Source of the DNA: Alphaproteobacteria bacterium
Lineage (GTDB): Bacteria > Pseudomonadota > Alphaproteobacteria > Bin65
Assembly (NCBI GenBank): GCA_022819985.1
Contig: JAJEGH010000028.1
Coordinates: forward strand, 124,001 to 188,000
Direction: 5' to 3'
Length of the DNA: 64,000 nt
Shown one piece after another: positions 27,345 to 36,301 of this stretch. The notes under the pieces were generated by a model. It was given only the letters and a program-made list of their open reading frames with translations. It searched no databases and had not been told where the DNA came from. The translations under genes and the position numbers were made by a program. Within the stretch, counting starts at the first letter, position 1; every line of letters begins with the position of its first letter.

Positions 27345-27902
27345 ATGGAACCTGACGGTAATCCGGGTTCGCAGCCTGCCCTGCCGGCACGGCTGATGCG
27401 CCGTGCGCGCCTGGCGCTCGAGATTGCCATGGCGCTCTTCGTCTTCGCCATGATGGTCCTGACCTTCGCCGACGTGGTCGGCCGCTACATTTTCTCGGCG
27501 CCGATTCCGGGCGCCTTCGAAATCATCGAATTCATCATGGCGCTGGTCATTTTCTGCGGCCTGCCGCTCGTTACGATCCTCGGTGGCCACATTACGGTGT
27601 CGCTGCTCGACGGGCTGGTCCCGAACCGACTCGTCTGGTACCAGAGGCTGTTCATCTATCTGTTCAGCATCGGCGTCGCCGCTTTCCTGACGGCGACCCT
27701 GTGGAACCAGGCCGCCGTGCTTCGCGAGAGCGAAATGGCGACCGTTTTCCTCGACCTGCCGCTGGCGCCCCTGGTCACGATCATCGCCGTTCTGAGCGCG
27801 GTCGCCCTGGCTGTGCTGTGCGGCCAAGCGATCCGGCATGCGATTTCGGGCCGGTCGGCCGAGCAGGGCCGGGGGACCGATTCCGGGTCCGGCGCGGACT
27901 GA
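27345..27902 (+). CDS. dctQ: TRAP transporter small permease, DctQ family
   Basis: A 185-aa protein with four hydrophobic helices: IAMALFVFAMMVLTFADVVG, RYIFSAPIPGAFEIIEFIMA, FIYLFSIGVAAFLTATLWNQ and LVTIIAVLSAVALAVLCGQA. The DctQ motif RYIF..PIPGAFEI is clear. An ATG at 27396 is an alternative start; neither has a strong ribosome site. It lies 7 bp before dctM. Confidence 0.9.
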   Translation: MEPDGNPGSQPALPARLMRRARLALEIAMALFVFAMMVLTFADVVGRYIFSAPIPGAFEIIEFIMALVIFCGLPLVTILGGHITVSLLDGLVPNRLVWYQRLFIYLFSIGVAAFLTATLWNQAAVLRESEMATVFLDLPLAPLVTIIAVLSAVALAVLCGQAIRHAISGRSAEQGRGTDSGSGAD

Positions 27903-27909
27903 TCGCGGC

Positions 27910-29202
27910 ATGGACATCGCGCTCGCCGGTCTCGCCGCCGTCCTGCTCCTGGCCTTCATCGGAATTCCTCTCGGATTCTCGATGCTTTCGGTCGGGGTTG
28001 CCGGCTTCGCGCTGGCGCGCGGATGGGAACCGGCCTTCGCGGTCGCCGGGCAGATCATCGTCAACCTCTCGACCTCCCACGAATTCTCGGTGCTGCCGCT
28101 GTTCGTCCTCATGGGCGCCTTTGTCTATCGGGCCGAACTGTCCGACGAATTGTTCGACGCCTCGAACGCGTGGCTCGGGCACCATCGCGGCGGTCTGGCC
28201 ATGGCGACGATCGCGACCTGCGCCGGCTTCAGCGCGGTGTCCGGTTCCTCGCTCGCGACGGCCGCGACCATGGCCAAGGCGACCATCCCGTCCATGCGGC
28301 GCTACAAGTACAGCGACAGCCTGGCCGCGGGCTCCGTCGCTGCGGGCGGCACGATGGGAATCCTGATTCCGCCCTCGGTCGCGCTGGTGCTCTACGGCAT
28401 CCTGACCAATTCCGACATCGGCGCGCTGTTCATTGGCGGCATCCTGCCCGGCATATTGACGGCAGTTCTCTATATGGCGGCGGTCGCCGTCGTGACCCGG
28501 ATCAATCCGGCTGCCGGCCCGCGCGGTCCGCGTTCCGCATGGCTGCACCGCTGGCGGACGCTCAGCCGGGTCTGGGGGGTCGTCGCCCTGTTCGCCTTCG
28601 TCCTGGGCGGCATTTACCTGGGCGTGTTCACGCCCAACGAGGCCGGCGGCATGGGCGCTGTGGGGGCGCTCGCCTTCGCCCTGTTCCGCCGGAAGATGAA
28701 CCTGTCCCAATTCTTCCTGGCGCTCTCCGAAGCCGGCCGCACCACGGCGATGATCTTCACCGTCGGATTCGGCGCCATCATCCTGTCCACATTCGTCACC
28801 GTTGCCGGCCTGACCGGAGGCCTGCAGCAACTGCTGGTGTCGCTGGACGTCGGCGCCCTCGGCGTCATCCTGCTCATCGCGGTCATCTACCTTCTGCTGG
28901 GCACGGTGTTTGACGGCCTGGCGATGATCCTGCTCACGGTTCCGGTCTTCGCGCCCGTCGTCGCCTCGTTCGGCATCGACCTTGTCTGGTTCGGCATTTT
29001 CGTGGTCATCATGGCGGAGATCAGCCTCATCACGCCGCCGGTCGGGCTGAATGTGTTCGTGCTTCGGGCCGTGATGCCGGATCTCGCGCTCTCGACGATC
29101 TTCCGGGGGATCGTTCCCTTTTTCGTTGCCGACATCGCCCGCGTCGTCCTGATCGTCCTGTTTCCTTCCATCGTCCTGTTTCTCCCGGGAATGATGGGAT
29201 AA
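27910..29202 (+). CDS. dctM: TRAP transporter large permease, DctM family
   Basis: A 430-aa, 11-12-helix protein. Typical DctM blocks are PLFVLMGAFVYRAELSDELF, GFSAVSGSSLATAATMAKAT, GGTMGILIPPSVALVLYGIL and VFTPNEAGGMGAVGALAFAL. The start at 27910 matches homologues (MDIALAGLAAVLLLAFIGIP). It catalyses Na+-coupled uptake with DctP and DctQ. A SnoaL-like protein and a sulfatase follow, so a sulfated organic acid is one possible substrate; this is an inference. Confidence 0.93.
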   Translation: MDIALAGLAAVLLLAFIGIPLGFSMLSVGVAGFALARGWEPAFAVAGQIIVNLSTSHEFSVLPLFVLMGAFVYRAELSDELFDASNAWLGHHRGGLAMATIATCAGFSAVSGSSLATAATMAKATIPSMRRYKYSDSLAAGSVAAGGTMGILIPPSVALVLYGILTNSDIGALFIGGILPGILTAVLYMAAVAVVTRINPAAGPRGPRSAWLHRWRTLSRVWGVVALFAFVLGGIYLGVFTPNEAGGMGAVGALAFALFRRKMNLSQFFLALSEAGRTTAMIFTVGFGAIILSTFVTVAGLTGGLQQLLVSLDVGALGVILLIAVIYLLLGTVFDGLAMILLTVPVFAPVVASFGIDLVWFGIFVVIMAEISLITPPVGLNVFVLRAVMPDLALSTIFRGIVPFFVADIARVVLIVLFPSIVLFLPGMMG

Positions 29203-29237
29203 AGGCGGCATAGCGACAGAGGAGAGGGAGCGTCGGG

Positions 29238-29657
29238 ATGGACGAACGCGAAATCGCCGGGATCGAGGCCGCCTGCCGACGCCTGTCGATCGCCTTTGCC
29301 GTCCATGTCGATCGCGGCCGGGCGGACGACGTCGTTGCCCTCTTCACTCCCGACGGTGTCTTCGAGCGCGCCGGCCTGCGCCTGAACGGCGCTACGGAGA
29401 TCGCCGCGTTCCTCGCCAAACGGCCGGCGACCCGGATCACCCGGCATATCTGTTCGAACATATTGATCGAGCCGGTCGACAGCACCCATGCGCGCGGCAT
29501 TACTTATTTCACCCTGTTCGAGGGAGAGGGCGAAACGCCGGCGCCAATGCAGCTGCCGCTGACCGTCGGCGAGTACCGCGACGACTATGTTCGGACGGCT
29601 AGCGGCTGGCGCATTCGCCACCGCCGGTCGGTCGGCATTTTCCGGCGTTCGCAATAG
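29238..29657 (+). CDS. SnoaL-like / NTF2-fold protein
   Basis: A 139-aa nuclear-transport-factor-2-like domain of the SnoaL_4 type. It starts IAGIEAACRRLSIAFAVHVD with RGRADDVVALFTPDGVFERA, then RITRHICSNILIEPVDSTHA and GWRIRHRRSVGIFRRS. The fold covers dehydratases, isomerases and small subunits of ring-hydroxylating enzymes. The ATG follows GAGAGGGAGCG. It sits between the TRAP transporter and the sulfatase (11-bp gap) in the same direction. Confidence 0.82.
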   Translation: MDEREIAGIEAACRRLSIAFAVHVDRGRADDVVALFTPDGVFERAGLRLNGATEIAAFLAKRPATRITRHICSNILIEPVDSTHARGITYFTLFEGEGETPAPMQLPLTVGEYRDDYVRTASGWRIRHRRSVGIFRRSQ

Positions 29658-29668
29658 GCGGCAGGACA

Positions 29669-31273
29669 GTGTCGAGGCCGAATTTCCTGCTGTTCATCAC
29701 CGACCAGCAGCGCGCCGACTCTCTGGGCTGCGCTGGCCATCCCGTGCTGCGCACGCCGCACATTGACGCGCTGGCCGCCGGCGGCACGCGCTTCACCCGG
29801 TTCTACGTCGCAAACCCCATCTGCATGCCCAACCGGGCGACCCTGATGACCGGGCGCCCGTCGTCGGTGCACGGAGTGCGCCACAACGGGCTGTCGCTGC
29901 CGCTGACCTCCAACACGTTCGTCGATCTCCTGCGCCTCGCCGGCTACCGGACCGGTCTGATCGGCAAGAGCCATTTGCAGAACGCGACCGACGTCGAGCC
30001 CCTGCTGACCTTCCCGCCGCCACGCCCCGGCGAGGCTCCGCCGCCGCCCGGCCATCGCGAGGCGCGCCTGGGCGACGACGGCTCGGGCGCCGGCTACCGG
30101 CTCGAACGCCGGAAATCCTGGACTGAGCAGCCGGATCGCGACATTCCCCGACCCTATTACGGTTTCGACCATGTGGAACTGGCGCTCGGGCACGGCGACC
30201 GCGCTCACGGCCACTATGCCCGCTGGCTGGCCGAGCGGCATCCCGACCCGGAATCGCTACTGGGACCTGCCAATGCCCTGCCGTCCGACACGGTCTGCCC
30301 CCAGGCCTGGCGCACGAGACTGCCGGAAGAGCTGCACCACTCCAGCTACATCGCCGAACGCAGCGTCGCGTTTTTGCAGGACCATGCGAGAGATGGCGGC
30401 GACGCGCCCTTTTTCCTGCAATGCTCGTTCGCCGATCCCCATCACCCGTTCACGCCGCCGGGCAGATACTGGGACATGTACGATCCCGGCGCTATCGAGC
30501 TGCCGGCCTCGTTCGCCACGCTGGATGCGGACGAGATTCCGCCGGTCCGGCACCTGCGGCGGGCTCTCGCCGAGGGCACCGCCGACCGCAGCGCGCAGTC
30601 CGCTTTCGCGGTGACCCGACGCGAGGCGCGCGAGGCGATTGCGCTCACCTGCGGCATGATCTCGATGATGGACGATTGCGCCGGCCGCGTGCTGCGGGAA
30701 CTGGAGCGGACCGGTCTGGCCGACGACACCGTCGTCATCTTTACCAGCGACCACGGCGACTTTCTGGGCGATCACGGCCTCCTTCTGAAGGGGCCGCTCC
30801 ATTTCCAGAGCCTGATCAAGGTGCCGTTTATCTGGGCCGAGCCCGGCGCTTCGGACGGCGGCTGCACCAGCGACAGCCTGTCGGGCACGGTCGACATCGC
30901 GCGCACCGTCCTCGATCGCGCGGGCGTGCAGCCCTACAACGGCATGCAGGGCCGCAGCCTGATCGGCGACCTTCGCGGCGATCCTGCCGGCGCCCCCGAG
31001 GCGATGCTGATCGAAGAAGACGGGCAGCGCCGGGCCTACGGCTTCGATCGGCCGGTGCGGGCACGCACCGTCGTCACGGACCGGTATCGTCTGACGATCT
31101 ACCGCGGCGAGGACTGGGGCGTCCTCCACGATCTCGAGGCGGACCCGTTCGAGAGGCGCAATCTGTGGGACGACCCCACCCATGCGCAGATCCGCGCCCG
31201 GATGTTCGAACGGCTGGCGGTCGCCCAGATGGAAGCGTGCGACACCAGCCCCCTTCCGGCGGCGGTGGCTTAG
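29669..31273 (+). CDS. Sulfatase family hydrolase (formylglycine type)
   Basis: A 534-aa sulfatase. The N-terminal metal site is PNFLLFITDQQRADSLGC. Cys52 lies in the activation motif C-x-P-x-R (ICMPNRATLMTGR) and would be matured to formylglycine. FIGKSHL-like text, DPHHPF and the C-terminal metal ligands FTSDHGDFLGDHGL are present. No signal peptide is seen, so it probably acts in the cytoplasm on an imported sulfate ester. The start is GTG at 29669. The maturation enzyme is not in the window. Confidence 0.9.
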   Translation: MSRPNFLLFITDQQRADSLGCAGHPVLRTPHIDALAAGGTRFTRFYVANPICMPNRATLMTGRPSSVHGVRHNGLSLPLTSNTFVDLLRLAGYRTGLIGKSHLQNATDVEPLLTFPPPRPGEAPPPPGHREARLGDDGSGAGYRLERRKSWTEQPDRDIPRPYYGFDHVELALGHGDRAHGHYARWLAERHPDPESLLGPANALPSDTVCPQAWRTRLPEELHHSSYIAERSVAFLQDHARDGGDAPFFLQCSFADPHHPFTPPGRYWDMYDPGAIELPASFATLDADEIPPVRHLRRALAEGTADRSAQSAFAVTRREAREAIALTCGMISMMDDCAGRVLRELERTGLADDTVVIFTSDHGDFLGDHGLLLKGPLHFQSLIKVPFIWAEPGASDGGCTSDSLSGTVDIARTVLDRAGVQPYNGMQGRSLIGDLRGDPAGAPEAMLIEEDGQRRAYGFDRPVRARTVVTDRYRLTIYRGEDWGVLHDLEADPFERRNLWDDPTHAQIRARMFERLAVAQMEACDTSPLPAAVA

Positions 31274-31408
31274 GAAGACCGGATCGCACATCTGTGCTCT
31301 GGCTCGACGTTCCGGACCTCGGCATTGGAATTGTTGTCTCGCGCTCGCCGGAACCTTGGATACGTCTTCGAGGCCCTTGGTCGGCCTGATGTGTTGCTCG
31401 GCAGGTCT

Positions 31409-31432
31409 TTTGCACGCCGATCGGCGTGCAAA
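31409..31432. repeat. 24-bp perfect palindrome beside the broken integrase
   Basis: TTTGCACGCCGA followed immediately by its exact mirror, with no loop, in the 190-bp non-coding gap between the sulfatase stop and the truncated integrase end. No T-run follows, so it is not a standard terminator. A recombination or regulatory site is possible. Confidence 0.6.
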
Positions 31433-31463
31433 CACATTGAAGTTTCTCCAATCTGGGGGGCAA

Positions 31464-32371
31464 TCAGCTGTGCCAAATCACAGCCTGCCCCCAGTCCTCG
31501 CTCAGGATACCCGACAGCACCGCCTCGATGGCCGGGGTGAGCGGCACGCGCCGGGCGCCGGCCTTGGACTCCTTCAGCCGCAGCTCCCCTGCAACGCGGT
31601 CGACATCGTCCCATTGCAGGCTCAGGATCTCGGTCTTGCGGCACCCGGTCAGCAGGAGCAGGCGGATCGCCGCCACGGCGATGGGATTCTCCGAGCCGTC
31701 CTTCTCGGCTTCGGCCAGAACCCGGCCGAGCCGGCGGTACTCGTCGCGCGACAGGAAGCGCTCGCGCGGCGTCTCCCGATAGCGCCGCACCCCGCAGCAC
31801 GGGTTAAGGCCGGGCGGCACGAGGTCCCAGGCCTCGGCCAGCCGGAACATGGCCGACAGCACCGCCAGGGTCCGGTTGGCCTGGGTGGGCGTGGCTGAAA
31901 GCCGATCGTGCAGGGCGATGACATGGCGCCGCTCGACCGCCGATACCGCGAGGCTGCCCAGTTTGGGGAGAATATGGTTGCGAACGATCAGGCCGAAGCT
32001 GTCTTCGTATTGGCGCTGCAATTGACCTCGACATGGGCGCGCAGGAATCGCCCGGCCAGGTCAGTGATCGCCGGTTCAGCTTCAGGCGCAACCGGGAAGG
32101 GCGGCTCGCCGCGCTTGATGCGGTCGATGACGGTCGCCGCCTGCCGGCGGGCCGCATCGGCAGTCATCTCGCCGTGCTGTCCCAGCGTGACCCGCTTCGG
32201 CCCGGCCGGCCCCCGGGTCTGCACGCAGTAGACCCGGCGCCCGGTGCGATAGACCCGGACGCCGAAGCCGGGCAGATCCGAATCCCAGAACACCGAATCC
32301 CGGCCTTCCGCGGCCAGCGCCTCGACGCTACGCTTGGTGAGTCTGAGGGCGGTCTTTCCGGGCACGTCCAT
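31464..32371 (-). pseudogene. Tyrosine integrase (DUF4102 type), frameshifted and C-terminally truncated
   Basis: From the ATG at 32371 the protein has the island-integrase N-domain (KTALRLTKRSVEALAAEG, DLPGFGVRVYRTGRRVYCVQ) and reaches the core-binding domain (FLRAHVEVNCSANTK). A one-base shift near 32010 moves it to another frame: YEDSFGLIVRNHILPKLGSL, then the first catalytic Arg in LLLTGCRKTEILSLQWDDVD and a Lys in KESKAGARRVPLTPAI. It stops at 31464, before the His-x-x-Arg box and the Tyr nucleophile, so it is inactive. An N-terminal ATG further upstream is possible. Confidence 0.85.
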
Positions 32372-32597
32372 CACTCCTTGCCGAACCGGATCAGCGATCG
32401 CGCACCCCACAAATGCGTAATCGCATCGCAACCGACCGAGGTCGCGTCATCGGATATTGAAAGGCACCGGCCGACGTCGAAACGGGTGGCAGGACCACGC
32501 GCAGAATGTCAATAAGATTAATTACTACAACATGTTAGAGTATATCTGACGAAACAGATTGGCTAATGACGGGCCGTGGCGAAAATGTAATTGCCTA

Positions 32598-32836
32598 AGG
32601 AAATGTCATGTTTCGTGCCGCTCCGCCTTCCCCGTCATTCCGACCGGAGCGGCCGTCAGGCCGCGAAGTGGAATCCCGCCGCCGGACTTCGGGTTCGTAC
32701 CGGATCGATCGAGCCGGGATCCCTCCATTCGCCGCTCAGTCGGGATAACGGCGAAAGGGCGGACGACCGGGTTCACGGGCGAGGCGCGCGCCCGGCCGGG
32801 GCAGGGGCCGGCGGATGTGTCAGGAAATGTCATGTT
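32598..32836. repeat. Palindromic repeat bracketed by 15-bp direct repeats
   Basis: The 15-mer AGGAAATGTCATGTT occurs at 32598-32612 and 32822-32836. Between them lies an imperfect palindrome starting CCGTCATTCCGACCG (about 32629) and ending with CAGTCGGGATAACGG (about 32750), a known style of alphaproteobacterial intergenic repeat. TGTCATG-like heptamers recur four times up to 32875. It fills most of the 608-bp non-coding gap 32372-32979 between the integrase and the RdhA-like gene; the AT-rich 32505-32555 part holds no gene. Confidence 0.65.
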
Positions 32837-32979
32837 CTGTCATGATGCGTCAGGATTCGTCATGTCCGGCCGGGCAGTCCGGCGCAAGGCGGATAATGTT
32901 CATATAATGTTCCGTAGAGCCGAAACAAGGCTCTCTCCGTATTTTCTTGCGGTCTGATTGCCCGCGCCGCCGGAAGCGT

Positions 32980-35241
32980 CTACTCCGCCGCCTTGGCAGC
33001 GTCGGCGACGGGATTGATCGTCGGCGCGACATAGGGGCTGGCGGTGGTTTCGCCGCCCTTCGCGCCGGCCGGCGCAGCGGCGGTGTAATGGGCCGGCGCC
33101 GGCTCGCCGCGCTGCTTGCGTTCCCACGCCTCCGCCGGCGTTTCGAGCAACGCGGCGGCAGCCAGTGCGGCCTTGCGGTCGACCGGATGGGGCGTGCCGG
33201 CGGCGTCCGGCGCCGGCATCATGCTGGCGTGATAGTAGGCCATCTTCTGCTTGGCCGGATCGACGACGCGCGACGGGTCGATATCGCGCCGGTTGGTGCC
33301 GACCCGCGGCTCGACGGCGATATCGTCGATGATCTCGTGGTCGAACCACCATTTCTTGACCGGATTGCGCGTGCCGTTGCCCAGCTTGTCGTCGGCCCAG
33401 GCGGCGATCGGCACCATCAGCGGCTTGAGGAACATGGCGTTGACGCCCATCCAGCTCGCCGCGCGCGTCAGGAGCGGCCCGTCGGCGTCGATCACCTTGT
33501 TGATCGGGCAGGTCTTCATGCAGCGCCCGCAGGCCGCGCCCTTCATGTTGGTCAGGCGGTAGCGGGTGCAGCGCTCGGCGTCCGGCTTCCACATCTCGTA
33601 GCCGTTGAACATCACCTTGTCGCCGAAGGGGATGGCGTCGCACGGGCATTCCCGGGCGCATTTCAGGCAGTTGTTGCAGAAATACTGCAGGCCGAAATCG
33701 ATCGGCCTGTCCGGTTTCAGCGGCATGTCCGTGGTCAGCACGACCGACTTGAAGCGCGGCCCGACGAACGGGTTGAGCACCAGTTCGCCGATCCGGCTCA
33801 ATTCGCCGAGCCCGGCCCACAGGATCACCGGGATGTGCAGCACGTCGCTGTCGGCATTGGTCTGGGAGCGGGCCGGGAAGCCGAGGTCGCGCAGGAATTC
33901 CGCCATCGCGCCGGCGATTTCCGCGCCGCGCAGATAGGCGCGCATGGATTGCGTGCCCGAGATCCAGTCGTCGCCGCTCGCGCCCTCCATGGTGTCGAAA
34001 CCCTGGTCGATCAGCATGACGACGGCGTATTTGTGATAGGGCTCGATCGGCCGGCCGTCCTCCTTGTGGGAGAACCAGGCGTAGCGCGGTATTTCGCAGA
34101 TGCCGGTGAGGTCCGAGCCGAGATGGTAGGACAGCGCCTTGATCGCCCTTGAGTTCGCTTCCGGGGAATTCGCTTCCGGGGAGTTCGCTTCCGGATCGTC
34201 GGGCGCCTTCCCGCCGGCCGGCGCCGTTTCGCCGTCCTGGTGCGGCACCAGCGAGCGGATGACGCCGAGCAGGCCCTTGGACGTCGGGTGCTTGAAGGAG
34301 AAGCGCGAGCGCTCCTTCTGGGACTTTTCGCCGAGATCGCCCTGCAGCGCCCGCTCGAAGAAGGCCGCCCGCTTCGGCACGCGGGGAACTTCGTCGTCCA
34401 GGATCAGGGTGGTCGGCCGGTCGACCCGTTTGACCTGCTCCATCGGATAGTAGCTCTCGTGGGACGGCCGGCGCACGCGCCGGTTGCGCTCCCGGCCCGA
34501 GGTCGCGCCGTTGCGCCCCCACCAGTAGCGCAGGCCGCGTCCGTCCCGCGCCGCGGCGGCGAGCGGCCGGTCGGTCTCCAGGGCGTATTCGGTGGTGACG
34601 ACGGCGAGGGAATAGCCGGCTTCGAGATAGGGATTGACCAGCGCCCCGTTCTCCCGGACGGCGAGCCCGGCCATCACGGCGAGCCGTTCGGCGTCGGTCC
34701 GCCGGTGCCCGGCGACGTCGGCCACGGCGGCGAAGCCCATCGCCCGGATGTGGCGCGCCACGCAGACCGCGATTTCGGCGGCCCGCATGTCCGACACCTC
34801 GCGCACCGCGGGCGCGACCCAGCCATGGGCGATATTGTCCGGCTCCGGCGCCCGGCCGTCCTCGACCAGCAACACGACGGCGTGGCTGTGGGGCAAGGGC
34901 TCCGCGCCCTCCAGCCAGGCGTTCGGCGCCATCTCGCAAATGCCGACCATGGCGGCGTCCATGAAATAGGCCATGCCTTTCACGTCGCGGGCGCGGGCGT
35001 GGAGATCGTCCGGCACCGGGGCGCGGGCGGCGGCGGCCTCCTGGTCGGCGGAGGCCGCGAATATGTTGCGGTATTTGACGGCCGCCCCGGCAAGCGGCGT
35101 CGCCCCGGCGGCGTCCTCCGGCGCGGCGCGGCGCGGCCTCTCCCGCTCGGCGGCCAGGATCGCGTCGTCCCGCGGCAGGGTTTCGAGCGGATAGCCGCCG
35201 AGCGCGAAGTCGCGTTCCTTCGAACGGGGGTGAAGCAGCAT
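32980..35241 (-). CDS. RdhA-like (reductive dehalogenase family) iron-sulfur protein with internal duplication
   Basis: A 753-aa protein. The C-terminal half has the RdhA layout: a cobalamin-binding-type core (SYHLGSDLTGICEIPRYAWF, residues 371-390; ILWAGLGELSRIGELVLNPF, 473-492) and two [4Fe-4S] motifs, C522NNCLKCARECP and C571GRCMKTCP, with C558 as possible extra ligand. The N-terminal half repeats the core (AYFMDAAMVGICEMAPNAWL, 91-110) but has no cluster. There is no Tat signal, which fits the cytoplasmic, oxygen-tolerant catabolic RdhA type known from Nitratireductor. No membrane anchor gene (rdhB) or fused reductase is present, so it needs outside electrons. Halide removal is inferred from family only. 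Confidence 0.8.
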   Translation of the reverse strand: MLLHPRSKERDFALGGYPLETLPRDDAILAAERERPRRAAPEDAAGATPLAGAAVKYRNIFAASADQEAAAARAPVPDDLHARARDVKGMAYFMDAAMVGICEMAPNAWLEGAEPLPHSHAVVLLVEDGRAPEPDNIAHGWVAPAVREVSDMRAAEIAVCVARHIRAMGFAAVADVAGHRRTDAERLAVMAGLAVRENGALVNPYLEAGYSLAVVTTEYALETDRPLAAAARDGRGLRYWWGRNGATSGRERNRRVRRPSHESYYPMEQVKRVDRPTTLILDDEVPRVPKRAAFFERALQGDLGEKSQKERSRFSFKHPTSKGLLGVIRSLVPHQDGETAPAGGKAPDDPEANSPEANSPEANSRAIKALSYHLGSDLTGICEIPRYAWFSHKEDGRPIEPYHKYAVVMLIDQGFDTMEGASGDDWISGTQSMRAYLRGAEIAGAMAEFLRDLGFPARSQTNADSDVLHIPVILWAGLGELSRIGELVLNPFVGPRFKSVVLTTDMPLKPDRPIDFGLQYFCNNCLKCARECPCDAIPFGDKVMFNGYEMWKPDAERCTRYRLTNMKGAACGRCMKTCPINKVIDADGPLLTRAASWMGVNAMFLKPLMVPIAAWADDKLGNGTRNPVKKWWFDHEIIDDIAVEPRVGTNRRDIDPSRVVDPAKQKMAYYHASMMPAPDAAGTPHPVDRKAALAAAALLETPAEAWERKQRGEPAPAHYTAAAPAGAKGGETTASPYVAPTINPVADAAKAAE
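34151..34195. repeat. Three 15-bp tandem repeats inside the RdhA-like gene
   Basis: Units GAGTTCGCTTCCGGG, GAATTCGCTTCCGGG and GAGTTCGCTTCCGGA lie head to tail. They encode three EANSP-type pentapeptides (residues 351-364) in the linker between the two halves of the protein. The length is a multiple of 15, so copy-number change keeps frame. Confidence 0.9.
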
Positions 35242-35309
35242 GGCGGTACTCCCTGGCCGCCGGGCGTTCTAGCCGCCCGGCGCGACCCATTCCTGCGAGA
35301 CGAAAATCA

Positions 35310-35867
35310 CTACGCCGCCGCGGCGCGTTTTTCCGCGGTCCAGGCGTCCAGCTTGTTGCGCGCACCGGCCCGGGCCCGGGCGATATAGTCGGCTTCCTCT
35401 TCCGCCAGCTCGTGGGTCAGCTCCAGGCGGTAGCCGTTCGGATCGAAGAAGTAGATCGACTTGACGAATTTATGGTCGGTCGGGCCGATGACGTGGACGC
35501 CGTGGGCCTCCAGCCTGCTCTTGGCCTGGAGCACCTCGTCCACCGAATTCATGTGCAGCGCCATATGGTTGCACCAGGACGGCGAGTTCGGCGACAGGTC
35601 GGCGGCCTGGTTGTCGCCCAGGTCGAAGAAGGCGACGGCCGAACCGTCGGGCATGCCGAAGAAGAGATGGACATAGGGATCGCACTGCCCGGTCGAGGGC
35701 ACGCTGTCCGCCCGGATGACGTGGATCAGCGGCAGGCCGAGGATATCCTCGTAGAACCGGCGCGTCTCCTCGCCGTCGCGGCATTTGTAGGCCCAGTGGT
35801 GCAGCCGCTCGATCGGCGGCATCTCAGGCACGTTGCTGGCAGCCGGATCTGTAGGGGCCGTGGTCAT
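35310..35867 (-). CDS. VOC family protein (extradiol-dioxygenase-like)
   Basis: A 185-aa single-domain protein. Likely metal ligands are His in IERLHHWAYKCRDGEETRRF, His in SWCNHMALHMNSVDEVL and Glu in DPNGYRLELTHELAEEE. A lysine- and alanine-rich tail follows. It lies 68 bp upstream of the RdhA-like gene on the same strand, so they form a two-gene operon: a dehalogenase-type protein plus a possible ring-cleaving dioxygenase. Its specific reaction is not readable from sequence. Confidence 0.82.
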   Translation of the reverse strand: MTTAPTDPAASNVPEMPPIERLHHWAYKCRDGEETRRFYEDILGLPLIHVIRADSVPSTGQCDPYVHLFFGMPDGSAVAFFDLGDNQAADLSPNSPSWCNHMALHMNSVDEVLQAKSRLEAHGVHVIGPTDHKFVKSIYFFDPNGYRLELTHELAEEEADYIARARAGARNKLDAWTAEKRAAAA

Positions 35868-36301
35868 GGCTAGGCTCTCCTGCTTTTCTGCGCCCAGTAT
35901 GCCGCAAGTCCGGCCCGAAGGCCAACCGCGGCGCGGCGCCGGCGGTTATAAGCCGGATGCGCTCCCGTCATGGAGCGGCGCGCGGCGCCCTCCCCCGATG
36001 GACGGCCGGGCTTCGACACGGCCTCTCCCTCGCTCAAGAAGATGTGAAATCGACAGGCTACCGCCCCGGCCGGCACGCCGAAAGTGCAGCGACACTATCA
36101 AAAACCGCATCCATAACCGGCGCCGGCGCCCGCCCGCGGCCGGCGTTGCACGGTCCTGCGCCGCGGGACGGACGTTGACCGCCCTTTTCCGCCATGATGG
36201 AGTTTCCGGCGGCCTGGACCGGCAGTGCTGCGGGCAGGCGTTGGCGTCCATCGGAAATGCACCGCGGCTTCGTGCGGTATGCAGTTCGTGGGAGAGACGG
36301 A
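35868..36301. promoter_or_regulatory. 434-bp divergent intergenic region
   Basis: Separates the minus-strand VOC/RdhA-like operon from the plus-strand symporter. No gene found. A TTGACC at about 36175 could be a -35 for the symporter, but no matching -10 is convincing. I saw no cobalamin-riboswitch-like structure despite the likely B12 dependence of the RdhA-like protein. Confidence 0.4.

Noticed and set aside
35868-36301. Cobalamin riboswitch upstream of the VOC/RdhA-like operon
   Set aside because: No B12-box-like conserved stretch or matching long-range structure could be seen in the 434-bp region.
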